DNA of 64,000 nucleotides from Gammaproteobacteria bacterium Ga0077536 (lineage in GTDB: Bacteria; Pseudomonadota; Gammaproteobacteria; Ga0077536). The translations under genes and the position numbers were made by a program. The notes below the pieces were generated by a model that was not told the DNA's origin, searched no databases, and saw nothing but the letters and a program-made list of their open reading frames with translations. Location: NCBI GenBank assembly GCA_001464935.1, contig LNEL01000058.1, forward strand, positions 1 to 64,000, given 5' to 3'. How positions within the stretch are numbered: the stretch's first letter is position 1; each line of letters opens with the position of its first letter. Shown one piece after another: positions 24,352 to 32,335 of this stretch.

Positions 24352-25305
24352 GTGCGCCCGAGTTTCATCCCGACGCTGTTGATTGGCTGTTTCTGCCTCG
24401 CTGTCACCGCGTCATCGGACGCGAGCCTGAAGCCGCAGGGGCCGACTTCCATCATCACGCAGGTGTATCGCAACCCGCTCGATCTGCCCGTGCTCGGCAC
24501 CCGCGCTTATCTGCCTGTCGCGTGGGTGGCCCATGTCCGCTCGAACCCGCGCGGCATCGCCGCGGGCCGCGAGACGGCGGCATCCGACACTTTCGACGTC
24601 GTGACCGACGTGGATTCGGTGCGGGCGACACTCAGCCAGGGCGCGCTGGCGCCAGGCGCCTACGACGCATTCAGGATGGAAACCCGCGGTTACTTCTTCA
24701 CCGATGAACTCTGGCTCGAGCTGGACACCGCGGCAGGGCGGGTGCCGCTCACGATCGATGACCCGAACGTGCTGACGAATCTGCTGGCGCAGAGCTTTGT
24801 CGACGGTGCCGACAGGTCGCCACCGACCTATCGGGCCTCCCTGTCCCCCCTGCGCATCCTCGGTGGCGCCAGCGAGCCTGGTCCCTATGAACTGACGCTG
24901 GAGGACGTGCAGGTGTATTTCGGGTTGCCGCTCGCCCGCTTCACGCTCGACGACTTTCTGAACGACCTGCCGGCACCGGACTTTGCGCAGGCGCTGGTGA
25001 CGCTCCCCGCCAACGCGCGTTCGACCTTCGAAGTGCCGTCGAACGCGCGGTACAGTCGTACCCAGTATTCGCTGACGACGATCGGCCGTGTGCGTGCGCG
25101 CAATGTCGAATCAGGCGATGAGTGGGAGTTCGGCAGCGTGGCGTTCGCGCAGACGCCACGCGGACTGCCCGAGCCGACGACACTGGCCCTGCTGTTCGGC
25201 GGCTGCGCGGCGCTCGCCGCCCAGCGCCGACATCAGCGCACGAAGTGGCGCGCCTGTCCGATCGATTCCGGCGTGACGAGCACCACGCCTTCCGGACTCA
25301 CGTAG
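24352..25305 (+). CDS. PEP-CTERM secreted protein inserted in the glycogen locus
   Basis: A 317-residue exported protein with a signal peptide ([20 protein letters not shown]) and a C-terminal PEP-CTERM sorting signal: [20 protein letters not shown] followed by the basic cluster RRHQR. An extra tail of about 20 residues ([21 protein letters not shown]) follows; it is encoded antisense to the last codons of glgC, an overlap of 73 bases. The GTG at 24352 is preceded by GAGGTG at good spacing; an upstream ATG at 24280 lacks one. Function of the mature domain is unknown. Such proteins need an EpsH/XrtA exosortase, which is not in this window. Confidence 0.82.
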   Translation: MRPSFIPTLLIGCFCLAVTASSDASLKPQGPTSIITQVYRNPLDLPVLGTRAYLPVAWVAHVRSNPRGIAAGRETAASDTFDVVTDVDSVRATLSQGALAPGAYDAFRMETRGYFFTDELWLELDTAAGRVPLTIDDPNVLTNLLAQSFVDGADRSPPTYRASLSPLRILGGASEPGPYELTLEDVQVYFGLPLARFTLDDFLNDLPAPDFAQALVTLPANARSTFEVPSNARYSRTQYSLTTIGRVRARNVESGDEWEFGSVAFAQTPRGLPEPTTLALLFGGCAALAAQRRHQRTKWRACPIDSGVTSTTPSGLT

Positions 25306-26513
25306 AAGCGTTTGCGATCGCGCTCGGGATCGATGCCGATCTCGGTGCCAGCTTCGATCACGCAGCCGCGATCGATGACGGCGCGATGGATGCGGCAGCC
25401 GGTACCTATCTGCACGTCAGGCAGCACCACGCAGTCGCTGAGCACGCTGGCCGCCTCGACGCGCACGTTGGAGAACAGCAGCGACTTCGTGACCTGTGCG
25501 CCGGAGATGATGCAGCCGCCCGACACCATCGAATCGACCGCGTGACCGCGGCGTCCGTCCTCGTTGAACACGAACTTCGCCGGCGGCACCTGTTCCTGGT
25601 AGGTCCAGATCGGCCAGTCGCGATCGTAGAGGTTGAGCTGCGGCGTGACGTCCAGCAACTCCATGTTCGCCCGGTAGTAGGCGTCGACCGTGCCGACATC
25701 GCGCCAATATGCCGAGCCATCGTCGGCCGGATTGTGGAAGGGATAGGCGCACACGCGATAGCGACCGATCACCGACGGGATGATGTCCTTGCCGAAATCA
25801 TGGCTGGAGCGCGGCATGTCGCGATCCTTGATCAGCTGCTCGTAGAGGAACTGCGTGTTGAACACGTAAATCCCCATCGACGCGAGTGCGATACCGGGAC
25901 GGCCGGGCATCGACTTCGGCGCGGCGGGCTTCTCGGCGAATTCGTGCACGCGCAGCTTCTCGTCGACCGCCATCACGCCGAAACCCGTGGCCTCGGCGAC
26001 GGGCACTTCGACGCAGCCGATGGTCATGTCCGCCTCCTGCTCGTAGTGAAAGGCGAGCATCTGGCCATAATCCATCTTGTAGATGTGATCGCCGGCCAGC
26101 AGCAGCACATAGGTCGGCGCGTGCGCGCGCAGGATGTCGATGTTCTGGTAGACCGCATCCGCGGTGCCCGCATACCACTCGTTGTCGATGCGCTGCGAGG
26201 CCGGCAGGATTTCGACGAACTCGCCCAGTTCGCTGCGCAGGAAACCCCAGCCGCGGTACAGATGGCGCAACAGCGAATGGGCCTTGTACTGCGTCAGCAC
26301 GCCGACGCGGCGCACGCCGGAGTTCACGCAGTTGGAGAGCGGGAAGTCGATGATGCGGAATTTGCCGCCGAAGGGCACCGCAGGCTTGGCCCGCCAGCGG
26401 GTCAGCCCCTGCAACCGATCGCCGCGACCGCCGGCGAGGATCAGCGCCAGCGTCTCGCGGGTGAGACGGCTGATATAGCGTTTGTCGGCGGGAGATTCGG
26501 GTATCTGGTCCAT
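25233..26513 (-). CDS. glgC: glucose-1-phosphate adenylyltransferase (ADP-glucose pyrophosphorylase)
   Basis: Makes ADP-glucose and PPi from glucose-1-phosphate and ATP, the committed step of glycogen synthesis. The 426-residue product has the nucleotidyltransferase core ([40 protein letters not shown]), the catalytic region ([18 protein letters not shown]), the substrate loop (FAEKP) and a C-terminal left-handed beta-helix domain ([20 protein letters not shown]). Arg-rich activator-site residues near the N-terminus resemble the E. coli-type allosteric enzyme. It converges on the PEP-CTERM gene and the two overlap tail to tail. Confidence 0.97.
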   Translation of the reverse strand: MDQIPESPADKRYISRLTRETLALILAGGRGDRLQGLTRWRAKPAVPFGGKFRIIDFPLSNCVNSGVRRVGVLTQYKAHSLLRHLYRGWGFLRSELGEFVEILPASQRIDNEWYAGTADAVYQNIDILRAHAPTYVLLLAGDHIYKMDYGQMLAFHYEQEADMTIGCVEVPVAEATGFGVMAVDEKLRVHEFAEKPAAPKSMPGRPGIALASMGIYVFNTQFLYEQLIKDRDMPRSSHDFGKDIIPSVIGRYRVCAYPFHNPADDGSAYWRDVGTVDAYYRANMELLDVTPQLNLYDRDWPIWTYQEQVPPAKFVFNEDGRRGHAVDSMVSGGCIISGAQVTKSLLFSNVRVEAASVLSDCVVLPDVQIGTGCRIHRAVIDRGCVIEAGTEIGIDPERDRKRFYVSPEGVVLVTPESIGQARHFVR

Positions 26514-26647
26514 TGCGGTTGCCTGACGGGTTCAACCGTCGCGGCAACAGGCCGCGACTGGAACACCGGAACCGCCATTATGACCCGCTGCGCGTCCGCC
26601 CTCCTATGGCGAAAACGCGCAAATTTGATCGGCGACAGGCGCGGCGC

Positions 26648-26965
26648 TCAGGCCGCGCGCTGGAAGGGATTCGGGACCGACGGCGTGGCCTCGGACGGCG
26701 GCAGCGCTTCGATGGCGGCCGCGCGGCTCAGGCGTTCGCGGCGGGGGTTCGAACTCGTGCGGATGAGATCGCCGATCTGTATCAGTCGGGCGGCACCGAA
26801 CGAGCCAATGGCCACCATGAAGGACAGGCCGAAGAAAGTCAGTGCCTGGGCCTCCGGCACGGCCTGTACGAGACCGGTGACGTTCAGCAAGGCCGCGCCC
26901 GCGGCAGCCAGACCGCCAACACCCAGGACATCCAGAACAGCAGTGATAGACTTGATGCGTTGCAT
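26648..26965 (-). CDS. small two-helix membrane protein, unknown function
   Basis: A 105-residue product with two hydrophobic segments (about residues 8-30 and 42-62) and a charged, proline-containing C-terminal tail. AAGAGAA lies a few bases before the ATG. The upstream region 26966-27010 is distinctly A+T-rich for this window. No family recognised; the segment VPEAQALTFFGLSFMVAIGS faintly recalls a CTERM helix but sits mid-protein. It lies downstream of soxA on the same strand, 166 bases away, and is probably independently expressed. Confidence 0.7.
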   Translation of the reverse strand: MQRIKSITAVLDVLGVGGLAAAGAALLNVTGLVQAVPEAQALTFFGLSFMVAIGSFGAARLIQIGDLIRTSSNPRRERLSRAAAIEALPPSEATPSVPNPFQRAA

Positions 26966-27131
26966 ATTATTCTCTTAATTCTATTAGTTATTTTGCTTCC
27001 GCCGACGGGCCGGAAGTTCAGTCTGCCTGTTGCGAGCGATCTTACGGACGGCGAGTGTCTTTTCTGTGACCAAACCCGCAAGAACAACGAAGAGGGTGAG
27101 GTTTAACAGTGTTTTATGATCGACTTCGCAG

Positions 27132-28040
27132 TCAGCGATGAAGTCCCGGCGCGATGTACGGCAAGCCGTCGCCCATCACGCCGAGGAAATATTCGAGTGC
27201 CCTGTATTCAGGGCTTTGCGGGGCCAGCGGTGCGGCGCCGACCTGCTCAAAGCAGCCGGCAAATCTCGCGTGCAGGCTGCCCATCGCGCCCCAGCGCAAG
27301 CCGTAGACCGGGTAATGCGTCACGGCCCCCAGCAGTGGCATCAGCGGTTGCTCACGCAGACGCTGTCCCACCGCGGTGACATGACAGTCGAAGCACGAAA
27401 AATTGCGCTGGCCGCGCTTGCTGTGGAAGAGACGTCGCCCGGTCGCGTAGACCGCGAGCGCCGCCGGCGTTTCCGGCAGCGGCACCTCGAGGTGCTCACC
27501 ACGTGAAGTATCGGCGATAAAGGCCAGCACTGCCATCATCGGGCCGCGATCGGGGTCCCAGCGCTCGGCACCGGCCCGCACCCTGCACTCGTTGATCAGA
27601 AGCGGCAGGGTGAGCGCCTCGCCGCGCGCCGGGTCGACCTGCGGGTAGCGATGGGCCGTGCCGAGACCACCGTCCGGCAGACAGTCGGCGAGGGTGGTCC
27701 CGTCGGGGAGGGCTTGCGCGAACAGGACCTTGCCCTCGTCGACGGCGAACTCGTACGGCGGAAACTCGTTCAGTTCCTCCCATTGCGCGCGCAGCCCGGC
27801 GTCGATCGCGTAGACGCCGAGCACGTAGTCGTCGGGGGCGAGATGCGGGAAGCGCTGTTGATAGGCCGCGCGCAACGCCGCGCGGTCGGCGGCGGGATCG
27901 GGCAGGCGGGCCGCCGGCGCGGCCACGGCTGCGGACGCGAGCAGCACGGCCAGCAGCGTGGCCAGCAGCGTGGCCAGGCCCGGACGGACCGTCGCGGCCC
28001 GCGGCCGCTCAGATCGCGACGCTGAGTTCGTCGCGGCCAT
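27132..28040 (-). CDS. soxA: SoxA, thiosulfate-oxidation c-type cytochrome (monoheme type)
   Basis: Cytochrome subunit of SoxXA, which joins thiosulfate to the SoxY cysteine in the periplasm. The 302-residue precursor has a long signal peptide (hydrophobic core GLATLLATLLAVLLASAA), one heme motif CFDCH (Cys216-His220) and the catalytic cysteine Cys263 in HARFAGCFEQV. Family-defining context: LFHSKRGQRNFSC, THYPVYGLRWGAMGSLH, LEYFLGVMGDGLPY. Cys120 and Cys152 sit where diheme SoxA has its first heme, as in single-heme (type II) SoxA proteins. I chose ATG 28040, which overlaps soxZ by 32 bases, because there is no start codon between the soxZ stop and the signal peptide core. Confidence 0.94.
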   Translation of the reverse strand: MAATNSASRSERPRAATVRPGLATLLATLLAVLLASAAVAAPAARLPDPAADRAALRAAYQQRFPHLAPDDYVLGVYAIDAGLRAQWEELNEFPPYEFAVDEGKVLFAQALPDGTTLADCLPDGGLGTAHRYPQVDPARGEALTLPLLINECRVRAGAERWDPDRGPMMAVLAFIADTSRGEHLEVPLPETPAALAVYATGRRLFHSKRGQRNFSCFDCHVTAVGQRLREQPLMPLLGAVTHYPVYGLRWGAMGSLHARFAGCFEQVGAAPLAPQSPEYRALEYFLGVMGDGLPYIAPGLHR

Positions 28041-28317
28041 CCTGGTTGTCGACCCAGCTGATCCCCAGGCGGTCACCCGCCTGCGCGGCGTCGACGACGA
28101 ACGACAGGTACGGATCTTTCGCGATGCCGCCACCCCAGTCGGCGTCGAGCACCACTTCTTCGTTCAGCGTGCACACGACGCGGGTGATGAAGCGGGGCGC
28201 AATCCGCTCCCCGCTTTCGAGGCGACGCCCGACTTCCATCGGATGGCGAATCAGCGCACGCACGGTCAACTGGCCCTGGCGCAGTTGCGTGCGAACCTTG
28301 ATCGACGACGTCGCCAT
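28009..28317 (-). CDS. soxZ: SoxZ, sulfur-carrier partner of SoxY
   Basis: Periplasmic partner that forms the SoxYZ carrier. The 102-residue product matches the family closely: SSIKVRTQLRQGQLTVRALI, RHPMEVGRR, ADWGGGIAKDPYLSF and ISWVDNQDG. The ATG at 28317 follows the soxY stop by one base; a GTG nine bases upstream is an alternative. No signal peptide is present, as expected for a protein that rides with Tat-exported SoxY. Its 3' end overlaps the start of soxA. Confidence 0.95.
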   Translation of the reverse strand: MATSSIKVRTQLRQGQLTVRALIRHPMEVGRRLESGERIAPRFITRVVCTLNEEVVLDADWGGGIAKDPYLSFVVDAAQAGDRLGISWVDNQDGRDELSVAI

Positions 28318-28318
28318 G

Positions 28319-28810
28319 TCAGCCACAGCCGCCGACGGTCACTTCGACGGCCGCACGCGCCATCAGCAGTTCATCACCGCGGCGGGCGATCGCCAGCACT
28401 TCCGAGGTCTCGGCGAGCTTGATCCGGGCCGCCACGAACGGCCGTGTGCGCGGCCCGAATGTGAAGCGGCCGACCAAGGGCACCGGATTGCGCGTGGCGA
28501 GCAGCGTGATTTCGTCGACATGCGGCAGGTCGACGTCGACCTTCACCGGCACCACCGCGCCGTTTTCAGCCAGCCGGGCGACGCCGATCCGGACCTTAGG
28601 ACTGAGCGGGATGTCGTCCCGACCGAACAGTTCACGCAGCGCGGTCGCGACTTCTTCGGCTGCGAACGCGCGGGTCGGGCGCTGATGGGCGGCGCCCGCC
28701 GCGCGCACGGCCAGCCACGGCAGGCTGCCCAGCGCCAGCAGTCGCGCGAGCAGGCCACGACGGCCGAAAGCCCTCGCGCGTGCACCGTCAGAGTCGTGCG
28801 GAATGCTCAC
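28319..28810 (-). CDS. soxY: SoxY, thiosulfate-oxidation carrier protein
   Basis: Carries sulfur intermediates on the cysteine of its C-terminal swinging arm. The 163-residue precursor ends VTVGGCG, the diagnostic GGCG motif with the acceptor Cys162. The N-terminus has a twin-arginine-like signal (FGRRGLLARLLALGSLPW), consistent with Tat export. The GTG start overlaps the soxX stop codon by four bases (GTGA), so the two are translationally coupled. Confidence 0.95.
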   Translation of the reverse strand: MSIPHDSDGARARAFGRRGLLARLLALGSLPWLAVRAAGAAHQRPTRAFAAEEVATALRELFGRDDIPLSPKVRIGVARLAENGAVVPVKVDVDLPHVDEITLLATRNPVPLVGRFTFGPRTRPFVAARIKLAETSEVLAIARRGDELLMARAAVEVTVGGCG

Positions 28811-29148
28811 CGGGTGTAGAGGAAATCGATGATGAGGTTGATTTCGTTCGCGGTCAGGATGCCGTGCCGGCCAAACGGCGGCATCAGAGTGGCGGGATTG
28901 TACGCCGTTTCATCCCAAATCCGACCGAACAGCTCGGCGCGCGCCGGAAAGCGGGCTGCGATGTCGGCCAGCGGCGGGCCGATGTTGCCCATCTGGCTGC
29001 CGCCTTCGATGGCGTGGCAGGCGAGGCAGTTGCCCTTGTCGGTGGCAAAGGCCAGTGCACGGCCGGGAGGGGCATCGTCTGGGGTGGCCGGCCGGGCCGG
29101 GCCGGCGAGCGCGGCGAGCAGCGCCGCGACGGAGACGGAAAACTTCAC
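28807..29148 (-). CDS. soxX: SoxX, thiosulfate-oxidation cytochrome c subunit
   Basis: Monoheme cytochrome subunit of SoxXA. The 113-residue precursor has a signal peptide (MKFSVSVAALLAALAGPARP), heme motif CLACH (Cys41-His45), IGPPLADIAARF and a probable axial Met88 in TLMPPFG, then LTANEINLIIDFLY at the end. It starts 7 bases after bepA, so the sox genes may be transcribed from the bepA promoter. soxB, soxCD and soxV are not in the window. Confidence 0.94.
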   Translation of the reverse strand: MKFSVSVAALLAALAGPARPATPDDAPPGRALAFATDKGNCLACHAIEGGSQMGNIGPPLADIAARFPARAELFGRIWDETAYNPATLMPPFGRHGILTANEINLIIDFLYTR

Positions 29149-29155
29149 GTGGCGC

Positions 29156-30733
29156 TCAGCCCTGCTGGCGCCGTTCCTCGCGCTCGCGCCGTCGCGCGCG
29201 ATCCCGGTCGAGGCGGTTCAGGTCCTTCTCGATCTCGTCGATGCGGGCGTCGATGCGCAGGCGCTGGTAATGCGTGAGTTCCGGCGCGATCTGCGCGAGC
29301 CGCAGCTGCTCGAACGCGAGCTCGAGTTCACCGACGCTGCGATAGTACTCGGCCAGGTTGTAGTGCGAATTGGCCTGGTCGCCAAGCCCCTCCTCGGCCT
29401 CGGCCAGCAGCTTGTAGAAGCGCGGATCGCGTTCGTCGGCGACGCCGAAGTCGCGCAACACGCGCTTGGCGAGCGCCGACTGCCGGGTCTGGTTCAGCAG
29501 GCTGACATAGGTGTAGGCAGCGGCGCGGCTTTCGGGCTCGTCGGCATGCAGATCCTTCAGCAGCGCGAGCGCCTGACGCGTGTTGCCGGCTTCCTGTTCG
29601 AGTCTGGCCTGCGCGAGCCTGAACGCCGGGATGCGCGGGGATTCGAGCAGCAGCTTGCCCAGCTCGATGCGCGCGCGCTCGAAATCGCGTGCCTCGATCA
29701 GCGCCAGCGTATAGCCGTAACGCGCAGCGGATTCGTTCTTGAAACTGCCTTCGCGCAGCGTCGTTTCGTAATAGTTCTTCGCCTGCACGGGATCCTGCGC
29801 GGTCATCACGTTCAGCTTGTGCCAGATCAGCTGGTATTCGTAGCTGTCTTCCCGGATCACCTTGTCGTTCATGCGCTCGGCGCGTTCGCGTGCCTCGGCG
29901 ATGCGGTTCACGGTGACCGGGTGGGTGCGCAGGTACTCGGGAATCATCTTCGGATCGGAGTAGCGGTTCGCGAGCTGCAGGCGATTGAAGAAATCGGCCA
30001 TCGACAGCGTGCGGAAGCCCGACTTGTGCAGCAGCTCGATGCCGATGCGGTCGGCTTCCTTCTCGTTCGCGCGCGTGAAGTTGATCTGGTACTGCTGCTG
30101 GGCGGCGGCGACGCCGGCGAGCACGCCCATGCCGGCCTGCGGCGCAACCGCCGCAACGAGGATGGCGCCGAGAAAGGCCGCCATCGACGGAATGCTGAGG
30201 TTGCTCGCGGCTTCGATCATGCGCGCGCCGTGACGCTGCGTCAGATGCACGATTTCGTGCGCGAGCACCGAGGCCACTTCGGACTCGCTCTTCGAGCCGA
30301 GGATCAGGCCCGTATGCATGCCAATGTAGCCGCCCGGCACCGCGAAGGCGTTGATCACCGGGCTGTCGATCACGAAGAAATGGAAATCGCCGTAGTAGTT
30401 CGCGTTCTTGCCGAGTTCCATGCCGAGCTTCTGGATGTAGTCCTCGACCTCCTCGTCGGTGACCAGTGGCGCCATGCGCCGGACCTGGCGCATCGTGGCC
30501 ATGCCGAGCTGGCGTTCCTGTTCAGGCGAGATGACCGACCCGGCGGAGTCACCGATTTCCGGCAACTCGCCGTCGTAGACGGTTTCCGTGAGCTCCCGCT
30601 CGTAGGGGGCGTCCGGCGCAGGCTGCTGCGCGGCCACGCCGGCCGCGACGCCCAGCAGCAGGCCGAGCAGCAATGCGCGCCGCGGCGGACGGCGAACCTG
30701 GCGGAACACGGGCTGGGGCGCGGCTTGTTGCAT
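29156..30733 (-). CDS. bepA: periplasmic M48 metalloprotease with TPRs (BepA/YfgC family)
   Basis: Periplasmic zinc metalloprotease/chaperone that assists outer-membrane assembly, including LptD maturation in E. coli. The 525-residue precursor has a signal peptide (about residues 18-36), an M48 domain with the zinc motif HEIVH (159-163) and the Glu-bearing helix around EKEADRIGIELL, and a C-terminal helical TPR region (about 310-510) ending in a highly charged Arg/Glu tail. It is the first gene of a run bepA-soxX-soxY-soxZ-soxA on the minus strand and is divergent from the phosphofructokinase gene. Confidence 0.93.
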   Translation of the reverse strand: MQQAAPQPVFRQVRRPPRRALLLGLLLGVAAGVAAQQPAPDAPYERELTETVYDGELPEIGDSAGSVISPEQERQLGMATMRQVRRMAPLVTDEEVEDYIQKLGMELGKNANYYGDFHFFVIDSPVINAFAVPGGYIGMHTGLILGSKSESEVASVLAHEIVHLTQRHGARMIEAASNLSIPSMAAFLGAILVAAVAPQAGMGVLAGVAAAQQQYQINFTRANEKEADRIGIELLHKSGFRTLSMADFFNRLQLANRYSDPKMIPEYLRTHPVTVNRIAEARERAERMNDKVIREDSYEYQLIWHKLNVMTAQDPVQAKNYYETTLREGSFKNESAARYGYTLALIEARDFERARIELGKLLLESPRIPAFRLAQARLEQEAGNTRQALALLKDLHADEPESRAAAYTYVSLLNQTRQSALAKRVLRDFGVADERDPRFYKLLAEAEEGLGDQANSHYNLAEYYRSVGELELAFEQLRLAQIAPELTHYQRLRIDARIDEIEKDLNRLDRDRARRREREERRQQG

Positions 30734-30894
30734 GTGCTTTCGATTCTAGCAGCGGGATACCGCGGCTCGCGAGTGACGTGACCAACTGTTACGGCGCAGA
30801 CCGCGGGGCGCGGACGAAGTTCGGACCGCGCCTGCTTTATGGGCCATGATCGCGGCCTTAAGATGCCACATTACTCCCCAACCGGCGCCGAATC

Positions 30895-32160
30895 ATGAGC
30901 ACACGCAACGTTTTCTATGCCCAGTCCGGCGGTGTCACCGCCGTCATCAACGCATCCGCCTGCGGCGTCATCGAGACGGCGCGCGCGCACGCGGCGCGGA
31001 TCGGGACGGTGTTCGCCGGCCGCAACGGCATCATCGGCGCGCTGACCGAAGACCTCATCGACACCTCGCAGGAGTCGGCGGCCGACATCGCGGCGCTGCG
31101 CCACACGCCGTCCGGGGCCTTCGGCTCCTGTCGCTACAAGCTGAAGAGCCTCGAACAGAACCGCGCCGAATACGAACGCCTGATCGAGGTGTTCCGCGCC
31201 CACGACATCGGCTATTTCTTCTACAACGGTGGCGGTGATTCTGCTGACACCTGCCTCAAAGTATCGCAATTGTCGGCGACACTCGGCTATCCGCTGCAAG
31301 CCATCCACGTGCCGAAGACGGTCGACAACGACCTGCCGATCACCGACGTGTGCCCCGGCTTCGGCTCGGTGGCGAAGTACGTGGCGGTGTCGGTGCGCGA
31401 GGCGAGCTTCGATGTCGCGTCGATGGCCAAGACCTCGACCAAGGTGTTCGTGATGGAGGTGATGGGGCGCCATGCGGGCTGGATCGCGGCCGCCGGCGGC
31501 CTCGCTGCCGATGCCGACTGCCCGTTGCCGATCATCATCCTGTTTCCCGAGCTGCCGTTCGACCAGGCCCGCTTCCTCGCCCGCGTCGACGAACTGGTGA
31601 AGACGCACGGGTACTGCTCGGTGGTGGTATCCGAAGGCGTCAGGAGTCCCGATGGCCAGTTCCTGTCCGATCAGGGGATCCGCGATGCGTTCGGCCATGC
31701 CCAGCTCGGCGGCGTCGCGCCGGTCATCGCCAACCTCGTGCGCGAGGGCCTGAAGTACAAGTATCACTGGGCGGTCGCCGACTATCTGCAGCGCGCCGCC
31801 CGCCACATCGCCTCGAAGACCGACGTCGAACAGGCCTATGCGCTCGGCCGGGCGGCGGTTGAACTGGCACTGGCCGGCCGCAATTCCGTGATGCCGACCA
31901 TCGTGCGGGAGTCCGACGAGCCCTACCGCTGGCATATCGGGGAAGCGAAGCTCGAGGACGTCGCCAACCAGGAGCGCAAAATGCCGCGCGACTTCATCAG
32001 CGAGGACGGCTTCGGCATCTCCGAGGCCGGACGACGCTACCTGCTGCCCCTGATTCAGGGCGAAGACTATCCGCCCTATCGCCACGGGCTGCCCGACTAC
32101 GTGCGTTTGCGCAATATCGCCGTGCCGAAAAAGACCGCAACCCACTTCGCACTCAAGTAA
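30895..32160 (+). CDS. pfp: pyrophosphate-dependent 6-phosphofructokinase
   Basis: Phosphorylates fructose-6-phosphate with PPi, reversibly, so it serves glycolysis and gluconeogenesis. The 421-residue product has GGGDSADT (residues 112-119), PKTVDND (140-146) and MGRHAGW (190-196). Lys141 in PKTVDND is the PPi-specific replacement for the Gly of ATP-dependent enzymes. It is followed 175 bases later by the H+-pyrophosphatase gene, an arrangement that puts two PPi-using enzymes together. The start is supported by the conserved N-terminus (VFYAQSGGVTAVINA); the ribosome-binding site is weak. Confidence 0.95.
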   Translation: MSTRNVFYAQSGGVTAVINASACGVIETARAHAARIGTVFAGRNGIIGALTEDLIDTSQESAADIAALRHTPSGAFGSCRYKLKSLEQNRAEYERLIEVFRAHDIGYFFYNGGGDSADTCLKVSQLSATLGYPLQAIHVPKTVDNDLPITDVCPGFGSVAKYVAVSVREASFDVASMAKTSTKVFVMEVMGRHAGWIAAAGGLAADADCPLPIIILFPELPFDQARFLARVDELVKTHGYCSVVVSEGVRSPDGQFLSDQGIRDAFGHAQLGGVAPVIANLVREGLKYKYHWAVADYLQRAARHIASKTDVEQAYALGRAAVELALAGRNSVMPTIVRESDEPYRWHIGEAKLEDVANQERKMPRDFISEDGFGISEAGRRYLLPLIQGEDYPPYRHGLPDYVRLRNIAVPKKTATHFALK

Positions 32161-32176
32161 GTAGCCAGTAGAATCA

Positions 32177-32335
32177 GGTGGTTTTCTAGCCACCGGGTCG
32201 GCGGGCGCCACCAACGCCCGTTGCCATCAACACCGGGGTGTGGAGGAGGAGGAGAGTCACTCGGGGCGCCGTCCGGCGTCCTGAGGCGCTGCCGGCCAGT
32301 CCGGCGTCAACATAATTAAAGAGGGGACATCAATA
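32177..32335 (+). other. hppA leader with two small hairpins and a purine-rich tract
   Basis: Between pfp and hppA lie hairpins GGTGG/CCACC (32177-32194) and CGGGCG/CGCCCG (32202-32220), then a GGAGGAGGAGGAG tract (about 32241-32254) far from any start, and finally the functional AGAGGGGA ribosome-binding site about 8 bases before the hppA ATG. The first hairpin lacks a U-tract, so termination of pfp here is uncertain. No known riboswitch was recognised. Confidence 0.3.

Noticed and set aside
32161-32335. Possible riboswitch upstream of hppA
   Set aside because: Two short hairpins only; no conserved core of a known riboswitch class was recognised.
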